The position numbers were made by a program, and so were the translations under genes. Shown here in pieces: positions 7,974 through 12,801 of a stretch of DNA of 12,801 nt. Position 1 is the stretch's first letter. Each line of letters begins with the position of its first letter. The notes under the pieces were generated by a model. That model ran no database searches and was not told the origin of the DNA. It saw only the letters and a list, made by a program, of their open reading frames with translations. The DNA is from CAYRRR01 sp964426755 (lineage in GTDB: Bacteria > Patescibacteriota > Saccharimonadia > Saccharimonadales > JAGQNJ01). Location of the stretch: contig CAYRRR010000016.1 of the NCBI GenBank assembly GCA_964426755.1, forward strand, positions 1 through 12,801, read 5' to 3'.

Positions 7974-7982
7974 TGGCATTAT
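7974..7982 (+). promoter_or_regulatory. Possible extended -10 of tyrS
   Basis: TGGCATTAT is a TGN-extended but imperfect -10 (CATTAT, 4 of 6). It ends 6 bases before the second in-frame ATG of tyrS (7989), which would then be the first base of the transcript. TTGTGC (7930-7935) with TATGAA (7954-7959) is an alternative, weaker promoter that would leave a short leader. No T-box, which often precedes tyrS in Firmicutes, fits in the 119 bases. Confidence 0.35.
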
Positions 7983-9239
7983 ATGACTATGACATTATCC
8001 GAAGAGTTAGCCTGGCGCGGTTTTGTGAATCAGACTACGTTTAAAAATATACAAGAACTCGATAATCAAAAAAGAACATTTTACTGGGGTGTTGATCCAA
8101 GTGCCTCATCAATGACCATTGGTCACTTAGCTGCAGCGATGATGGTCAAAGTATTTATAAAGCATGGCTATAAACCGATTCTATTGGTAGGAGGTGCTAC
8201 GGGTTTAATTGGTGATCCAGATGGAAAAACACAAGAAAGAACCCTAAAGTCTCGCGAAGAGATTAATAAGAACAAGCATTCAATTATTAACCAATATCAG
8301 AATATATTCGCAGAGCATGCTATTGAGATTGTTGATAATTATGATTGGTTCAAAACTATTGGTTATCTTGATTTTTTGCGCGATATTGGCAAGCATGTTC
8401 CGATGCGCATGATGTTGGGGCGCGAATTTGTTCAAGCTCGGTTGAATAAAGACGGTGCTGGCATAAGTTATGCCGAATTTAGTTATTCACTCATTCAAGG
8501 TTATGACTTTTTGCATCTCTTCTTAAATCACAATGTTACGATGCAGTTAGCTGGCGCCGATCAATGGGGCAACAGCATAGCTGGCGTAGATCTTATTAGG
8601 CGAAAAACGGGTAAAGAAGCTCATGTGTGGACGTTCCCCCTCATTATTAATAAAGAGACAGGAGTAAAATTTGGTAAAACAGAATCTGGTGCTGTCTGGC
8701 TTGATGCCACGCTGACCTCGCCGTATCAATTCTATCAATTTTGGCTAAATACTAGCGATGAAGAGGTAGAAGATTATCTAAAAATCTACACAGAAATTGA
8801 TAAAGCAGATTACGATATGCTTATGCATGAGTTTAAGAATGATAAAGCAAGCAGAAAAGCGCAACGAAGACTGGCCTATGAAATAACACGCATTATACAT
8901 GGTTCAGAAGTTGCAAAAACAGTAGTTCGAGTTACTGACGCTTTGTTCGGTGAAAAATCATATCGTGAACTTACAGACACTGATTTACATTTCTTAACCA
9001 AAGAATTGCCGTTAGTTCATGCAACGCAGGGTGTCGATGTAGTATCTTTACTGGTAAGCACCGGTCTTGCAAAGTCGAACAGTGAGGCTCGAAGATTTAT
9101 AGAACAAGGCGGTGTTTATCTAAACGGTATGACGATTGCCGCAGATAGGCGATTGGAAGACTCCGACGCACTGCCTGGTAATTTTATTATTTTGCGTCGT
9201 GGTAAAAATAGTAACGCTATTATCCAACTTGACGCCTAA
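7983..9239 (+). CDS. tyrS: Tyrosine-tRNA ligase (TyrRS)
   Basis: This class I aminoacyl-tRNA synthetase joins tyrosine to tRNA-Tyr using ATP. Its 418 residues match the usual bacterial length of about 420. The HIGH motif appears as TIGH (45-48) after GVDPSASS. QWGNSIAGVDLIRR is the tyrosine-binding and specificity stretch of TyrRS. KFGKT (229-233), followed by ESGAVWLD, is the KMSKS equivalent in its usual TyrRS form. The C-terminus (about 350-416) is an S4-type RNA-binding domain with SEARRFIEQGGVYLNG, used to grip the tRNA long arm. Two ATGs are available, 7983 and 7989. The second sits exactly where a transcript from the TGGCATTAT box would begin and gives MTLSEELAW, so it may be the real start. 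No Shine-Dalgarno is visible for either. The gene is divergent from the PBP gene and followed after 21 bases by a methyltransferase. Confidence 0.97.
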   Translation: MTMTLSEELAWRGFVNQTTFKNIQELDNQKRTFYWGVDPSASSMTIGHLAAAMMVKVFIKHGYKPILLVGGATGLIGDPDGKTQERTLKSREEINKNKHSIINQYQNIFAEHAIEIVDNYDWFKTIGYLDFLRDIGKHVPMRMMLGREFVQARLNKDGAGISYAEFSYSLIQGYDFLHLFLNHNVTMQLAGADQWGNSIAGVDLIRRKTGKEAHVWTFPLIINKETGVKFGKTESGAVWLDATLTSPYQFYQFWLNTSDEEVEDYLKIYTEIDKADYDMLMHEFKNDKASRKAQRRLAYEITRIIHGSEVAKTVVRVTDALFGEKSYRELTDTDLHFLTKELPLVHATQGVDVVSLLVSTGLAKSNSEARRFIEQGGVYLNGMTIAADRRLEDSDALPGNFIILRRGKNSNAIIQLDA

Positions 9240-9243
9240 AACC

Positions 9244-9252
9244 TGATATACT
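9244..9252 (+). promoter_or_regulatory. Extended -10 promoter of the methyltransferase gene
   Basis: TGATATACT is a TGN-extended -10 that matches TATAAT at 5 of 6 positions. It ends 8 bases before the ATG at 9261, so the transcript would have a leader of roughly 0-2 bases. There is no Shine-Dalgarno sequence. TTGACG at 9229-9234 is too close (12 bases) to serve as its -35. Confidence 0.5.
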
Positions 9253-9260
9253 AGCTCGGT

Positions 9261-10052
9261 ATGACAAAACAAAACAGTAAAACAACCAGATCAACCAAGA
9301 AGAAAGTCGCTAATCAATACGATAACGACAACTATAATTATTTAGAATACTGGCAAGGCAGAGACTATGAGCATGCCGCCGAAGAAATCGCCATTCGTCG
9401 TCTTTTGCAAGGAAAGCACTTCAACGAGGCGGTAGATATTGGTGGTGGCTATGGCAGGCTATGTTTGTTGCTGCAACAGTACGCAGACAAAGTTACGCTT
9501 GCTGAACCAAGTAAGCAGCAGCTCGATATTGCAAAAAAATTCTTGAAAAATCATCCTGAAATTGAACAAAAACAAATGCAAGCGGATGATTTGAAGTTTA
9601 AAGACGGCTCGAAAGATCTTATTACAATGATTCGTGTCATGCATCATTTACCTGATCCTACGGTTGAATTTTCTGAATTAGCTCGAGTGTTGCATAAAGA
9701 TGGAATTTTGATTCTCGAAATGGCTAATTATGCGCATGGCCGAAACCGCCTGAAACATGCAATTAAACTACAGAAGATGCCGCTAGATCCAGTAGATATT
9801 CGCAGCGAAAAAAACCGTCGAAAAGAAGAAATACCTTTTGTTAATCATAATCCTCGGACGGTTGTAAAGCAGCTCGCGCATGCCGGCTTGAAGGTTGATA
9901 GGGTTTTGTCAGTATCAAATCTACGTTCACCTGCACTTAAGAAGATAATGCCGAGCAGTATGATGTTGTCGCTTGAAACATTCTTACAGCTCGCGTTAGC
10001 TAAAACATATTTTGGACCAAGTGTTTTCTTTCTGGTCAAAAAAGCTTCTTAA
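9261..10052 (+). CDS. Class I SAM-dependent methyltransferase, substrate unknown
   Basis: This 263-residue protein has the Methyltransf_11/UbiE-like Rossmann pattern. Motif I is EAVDIGGGYGRL (56-67), the SAM-binding glycine loop. An acidic residue at the end of the second strand, in TLAEPS (79-84), would bind the ribose. The post-II and post-III region is DLITMIRVMHHLPDP (119-133), followed by LARVLHKDGILILEMAN (140-156). The first 20 residues are Lys/Thr/Asn-rich and probably disordered. The C-terminal 100 residues are helical and basic (DIRSEKNRRKEE, 179-190) and end in a hydrophobic strand. No membrane segment or signal peptide is evident. A quinone, lipid, polyketide or other small-molecule substrate cannot be distinguished from sequence. 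It lies between tyrS and recG on the same strand with short gaps, and appears to have its own extended -10 promoter. The neighbours are housekeeping genes and give no pathway hint. Confidence 0.88.
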   Translation: MTKQNSKTTRSTKKKVANQYDNDNYNYLEYWQGRDYEHAAEEIAIRRLLQGKHFNEAVDIGGGYGRLCLLLQQYADKVTLAEPSKQQLDIAKKFLKNHPEIEQKQMQADDLKFKDGSKDLITMIRVMHHLPDPTVEFSELARVLHKDGILILEMANYAHGRNRLKHAIKLQKMPLDPVDIRSEKNRRKEEIPFVNHNPRTVVKQLAHAGLKVDRVLSVSNLRSPALKKIMPSSMMLSLETFLQLALAKTYFGPSVFFLVKKAS

Positions 10053-10071
10053 GTATCCTATACTAAAGAAG
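10045..10071. repeat. Imperfect inverted repeat at the methyltransferase/recG junction
   Basis: CTTCTTAAGT (10045-10054) pairs with ACTAAAGAAG (10062-10071) at 9 of 10 positions, with a further A-T pair closing a 5-base loop. It spans the methyltransferase stop (10050-10052) and the -10-like TATACT of recG. There is no T-run after it, so it is not a convincing intrinsic terminator. It could be a weak transcript end, an operator-like palindrome, or chance in AT-rich sequence. Confidence 0.4.
10059..10064 (+). promoter_or_regulatory. Possible -10 box of recG
   Basis: TATACT ends 11 bases before the recG ATG at 10076, so the leader would be about 5 bases. No good -35 is seen at 16-18 bases; TGGTCA (10033-10038) is 20 bases away. 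Only a weak Shine-Dalgarno-like GAAG (10068-10071) precedes the ATG, at 4 bases. Confidence 0.4.
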
Positions 10072-10075
10072 TACT

Positions 10076-12115
10076 ATGTATGACATACAGAGCTCGGTTG
10101 AAACTATTAAGGGTGTCGGTGCCGTAATAGCCAAGAAATACAAAAAACTTGGTGTTAAAAACATCGAGGATCTCTTATACCACTTCCCGAGACGTTATGA
10201 TGACTATTCTAATATCAGGCCTATCTCACGACTAAAGCCCGGCAAAGTTAGTATTCATGCAAAGATCACTCACGTTAAGGGTATATACGTGCGTGGCGGT
10301 TTGCATATAACTGAAGCGATCGCGCAAGATGCGTCAGGAAGTGTTCGAGTGGTGTGGTTTAATCAACCCTACCGACAGCAAGCAATCAAAAAAAATACAT
10401 TATATTTTATGTCTGGACAGTTTGATCTAAAGCGAGGTCGATTAGCTCTCACAAATCCAAGCATAGAGCTAGCGTCAAGCTTTCCGGTCAATACGGCTCG
10501 CATTGTTCCGATCTATCCCGAAACAAGTGGCCTTACTTCAATACAAATACGAAAAAACTTAAAAACCGTGTTCTCTGATGGATTTACGATTGACGAGTTT
10601 TTGCCCTTGTCTGTTATAAAGCATCAAAACTTACTTTTAAAAGACGCGGCACTTTTTAAAAAACATTTTCCGGATTCAGCTGCCGATATTACAAAGGCGA
10701 ACGAACGATTAGGTTTCGAAGAATTATTTGAATTAATTCTTTCGGCTCTGTTTAGCCGCGCGGCGATTGAAAACTATACGTCAGTTAATATTCCTTTCGA
10801 AGAGCGTCTTGCTAAAGATTTCGTGAGACATCTGCCCTTTATGCTAACCGATGCACAGCGTAAAAGTATTTGGCAGATATACATGGATATGCAGAAAACT
10901 ACACCAATGAATCGCTTATTAGAAGGAGATGTAGGGTCAGGTAAGACAGTAGTCGCAGCAATGGCCAGCGCCATGGTTATCCGTGCTGGTTATCAGGTTG
11001 CATTTATGGCACCGACTGAGATTTTAGCACGTCAGCACGCCGAGACTATGCATACTATCCTTAGGCCGCTAGGTTTTGAAAAACAAATCTCTTTACTTTT
11101 AGGAAGTACCCAACCGAAAGCTCGGACTGAAATATATGACAATATTCAATCAAAAAAAATAAGTTTGCTCATAGGAACCCATGCCTTATTTCATGAAAAG
11201 GTGTCTTTCCCAAAATTAGGTCTGGTTGTTATTGATGAACAGCATCGATTTGGCGTTGAACAGCGCAAGCATTTATTAGCTAAGGCAGGGTACATGCCTC
11301 ATATGCTTAGTATGACAGCAACACCGATACCACGTAGCTTAGCGTTGACCGTTTTTGGTGAAGTAGATATCAGTCTTCTTGATCAAAAGCCTAAATCTCG
11401 ACAGTCCGTGAAAACAGAACTTATTAATCCAACAGATAGACTCAAGGTGTATAAACATATTAAAAAAGAACTAGACCGAGGTCAGCAAATGTTCGTGGTA
11501 TGTCCCTTAATTGAAGATAATGGCACAACAACAATGAAGTCAGCCAAAACCACCTATCAAGAATTAATAAAGAACGACTTTAAGCAATACCGCATTGGTC
11601 TGTTGCACGGAAAAATGCCGACAGATGAAAAGCAAAGACTCATGCAGGAGTTTATTGATCATAAGCTTGATATATTGGTTACAACAACCGTAATTGAGGT
11701 TGGAGTGGACGTACCAAATGCCAATATTATGATGATTGAGTCGCCCGAACGCTTTGGTTTGGCACAATTACACCAATTGCGAGGACGCATTGGTCGGGGT
11801 AGTGAGCAGGGTCATTGCTATCTTATGCTCCGAGACAGCACCGGTGTGTCTAAGCGACTCAATGCGATAAGTTCGACTGATGATGGCTTTAAACTGGCCG
11901 AACTGGACTTATCACTGCGCGGGGCGGGAGCACTGTATGGCGTTAATCAGCATGGCTTGCTCGACCTGCGGATCGCTAATTTTACTGACATACAATTAAT
12001 TGCTCGAGCACGTCTGGCGGCAAAGCAGCTTATTCAGAACGACAAAAATTTGATACAATATCCTCATATAAAGAAACGAATTTTAGAACTGCAACACGTG
12101 GTTCACTTAAACTAA
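10076..12115 (+). CDS. recG: ATP-dependent DNA helicase RecG
   Basis: RecG is a superfamily 2 translocase that reverses stalled replication forks and remodels branched recombination intermediates. The 679 residues are a normal length. The N-terminus has a helix-hairpin-helix-like stretch (IKGVGAVIAKKYKKLGV, 11-27) and an OB-fold wedge domain (about 55-130). The helicase core has Walker A GDVGSGKT (284-291), DEQH (387-390), TATPIPRSLAL (414-424), and motifs V-VI TTVIEVGVDVPNANI (537-551) and QLRGRIGRG (567-575). The C-terminal TRG region reads LRGAGALYGVNQHG (614-627), where other RecG proteins typically have RGPGE and TRQ(S/T)G; the arginine and the glutamine of that motif are retained. Start ATG 10076 follows the methyltransferase by 23 bases; the nearby ATG at 10080 is out of frame. 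The downstream open frame begins one base after the TAA stop, suggesting cotranscription and translational coupling. Confidence 0.97.
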   Translation: MYDIQSSVETIKGVGAVIAKKYKKLGVKNIEDLLYHFPRRYDDYSNIRPISRLKPGKVSIHAKITHVKGIYVRGGLHITEAIAQDASGSVRVVWFNQPYRQQAIKKNTLYFMSGQFDLKRGRLALTNPSIELASSFPVNTARIVPIYPETSGLTSIQIRKNLKTVFSDGFTIDEFLPLSVIKHQNLLLKDAALFKKHFPDSAADITKANERLGFEELFELILSALFSRAAIENYTSVNIPFEERLAKDFVRHLPFMLTDAQRKSIWQIYMDMQKTTPMNRLLEGDVGSGKTVVAAMASAMVIRAGYQVAFMAPTEILARQHAETMHTILRPLGFEKQISLLLGSTQPKARTEIYDNIQSKKISLLIGTHALFHEKVSFPKLGLVVIDEQHRFGVEQRKHLLAKAGYMPHMLSMTATPIPRSLALTVFGEVDISLLDQKPKSRQSVKTELINPTDRLKVYKHIKKELDRGQQMFVVCPLIEDNGTTTMKSAKTTYQELIKNDFKQYRIGLLHGKMPTDEKQRLMQEFIDHKLDILVTTTVIEVGVDVPNANIMMIESPERFGLAQLHQLRGRIGRGSEQGHCYLMLRDSTGVSKRLNAISSTDDGFKLAELDLSLRGAGALYGVNQHGLLDLRIANFTDIQLIARARLAAKQLIQNDKNLIQYPHIKKRILELQHVVHLN

Positions 12116-12116
12116 T

Positions 12117-12801
12117 ATGTATTCAGGCACAACTCTTACCCCCTTGTCTGGGCGCTTTATTGGAGCGCACCAGAAGCTTGATCGTGTCGCAAGACGCCAT
12201 CTGGAGTATTTGTTACCGGAGCACTCCTCCTTTCCATCGACACGGCAAATATTACATTTTGAAGGCAAAAAAGGACCAGATGCGATTAAGCGTAAAAGTC
12301 CCTCAAAGGATGAACCTTGGCACTATTACAGCCCATTTGATGATGATGACTCGGCGCTCATAGATTTAATTCAAGACCATTATAATCAGCTGGTGAAGGA
12401 GCTCAAAAATGGCAACAAAGAACGAATTGCCTTCGAGGCAGCTTGGCTAGCGCATGCCATCGTCGACGGCTTGACTCCGGCTCACCACTACCCATACGAA
12501 GAAAAATTAAGCGAAATACGCGGGGAAGGTATTGAAACACGAACAAGCATTAAAAAAAAGGTTATTATCCACGGGGACACGCGCCGGGAGCAGTTAAAAA
12601 AGAACTGGAAAGTTTGGGGGCCAAAGGGGCTACTTACTACTCATGGCTTATTCGAGTTCGGAATAGCAACTTTAATTGCGCCGTTAAGCATGGCAAATGC
12701 GGTTCCAACTGATAAAGACGTCGCATTAGTTGAAAAAATTGGTCCGGTTGAAGTATTTAAGCGTGTTGCAAAAGAAATAGCTGTATTAGATATGTATGAG
12801 C
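12117..12801 (+). CDS. Putative zinc-dependent phospholipase C / S1-P1 nuclease-like protein (3' end beyond window)
   Basis: The frame is open from ATG 12117 to the window edge: 228 codons, no stop. I do not recognise a named family, but the candidate metal ligands follow the layout of zinc-dependent phospholipase C and S1/P1 nucleases. H113-x3-D117-x3-P-x-H123 (in AHAIVDGLTPAHH) matches their core motif, and THGLFEFG supplies a downstream HxxxE (H176, E180). Upstream, H18 in IGAHQKLDRVARR resembles their first-helix histidine, and D55 with H69 (in EPWHYY) could supply another pair. Known enzymes begin, after signal cleavage, with a tryptophan that binds zinc; here there is neither an obvious signal peptide nor that tryptophan, so it may be intracellular or have a changed metal site. 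The spacing H123-H176 is much longer than in Bacillus phospholipase C, implying an insertion (about 130-170, rich in K, R and E). It starts 1 base after the recG stop with no Shine-Dalgarno, so coupled translation is likely. Confidence 0.7.
   Translation, partial: MYSGTTLTPLSGRFIGAHQKLDRVARRHLEYLLPEHSSFPSTRQILHFEGKKGPDAIKRKSPSKDEPWHYYSPFDDDDSALIDLIQDHYNQLVKELKNGNKERIAFEAAWLAHAIVDGLTPAHHYPYEEKLSEIRGEGIETRTSIKKKVIIHGDTRREQLKKNWKVWGPKGLLTTHGLFEFGIATLIAPLSMANAVPTDKDVALVEKIGPVEVFKRVAKEIAVLDMYE

Noticed and set aside
7864..7982. T-box or other riboswitch upstream of tyrS
   Set aside because: The gap is only 119 bases and shared with the divergent PBP promoter; no T-box bulge, specifier stem or antiterminator is visible.
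9229..9234. TTGACG as a -35 for the methyltransferase promoter
   Set aside because: The gap to the TATACT at 9247 is only 12 bases, too short for sigma-70; the TGN extension makes a -35 unnecessary.
12160..12363. Short plus-strand open frame of 67 codons near the right end
   Set aside because: It lies in another frame inside the open frame starting at 12117, which carries clear conserved-looking motifs and runs to the window end.
1..12801. Defence system, mobile element or biosynthetic cluster
   Set aside because: Every long frame is a housekeeping gene or one of two single uncharacterised proteins; no transposase, integrase, terminal repeats, CRISPR spacing or toxin-antitoxin pair was seen.

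Overview
The window reads as an ordinary, tightly packed chromosomal segment of a small-genome bacterium, most likely Candidatus Saccharibacteria (TM7) in the Patescibacteria/CPR. That placement is inference. It rests on remembered resemblance of the basic N-terminal tail of the class A penicillin-binding protein, the RecG C-terminal motif and the methyltransferase/RecG neighbourhood to Saccharibacteria proteins, and on near-zero intergenic space. All complete frames are open with standard stop codons and no in-frame TGA, which argues against the TGA=Gly code of Gracilibacteria/Absconditabacteria. I see no mobile element, CRISPR array, tRNA, rRNA or phage gene, and no gene-free stretch above about 120 bases.

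Layout. Bases 1-102 carry a heat-shock control region: a perfect CIRCE operator whose spacer holds the -35 box of the clpC promoter. clpC (103-2580) encodes the Hsp100 unfoldase of a ClpCP protease. Next are an unrecognised membrane-anchored HExxH protein with a long coiled coil (2606-3574) and radA (3584-4921). A large class A penicillin-binding protein lies on the minus strand (4918-7863), tail-to-tail with radA and overlapping it by 4 bases. A 119-base divergent promoter region (7864-7982) separates it from tyrS (7983-9239). A class I methyltransferase of unknown substrate (9261-10052) and recG (10076-12115) follow. One base after recG, an open frame runs off the window end (12117-12801); its putative zinc ligands follow the layout of zinc-dependent phospholipase C and S1/P1 nucleases.

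Functional themes are protein quality control (ClpC), recombination and fork repair (RadA, RecG), cell-wall synthesis (PBP) and translation (TyrRS). They are housekeeping genes and do not form one pathway. The most interesting points are the two uncharacterised metalloenzyme-like proteins, and a recurring arrangement in which a -10-like box sits 6-8 bases before a start codon that has no convincing Shine-Dalgarno sequence. That suggests leaderless transcripts for several genes, whereas clpC and the PBP gene have leaders with Shine-Dalgarno-like sites.
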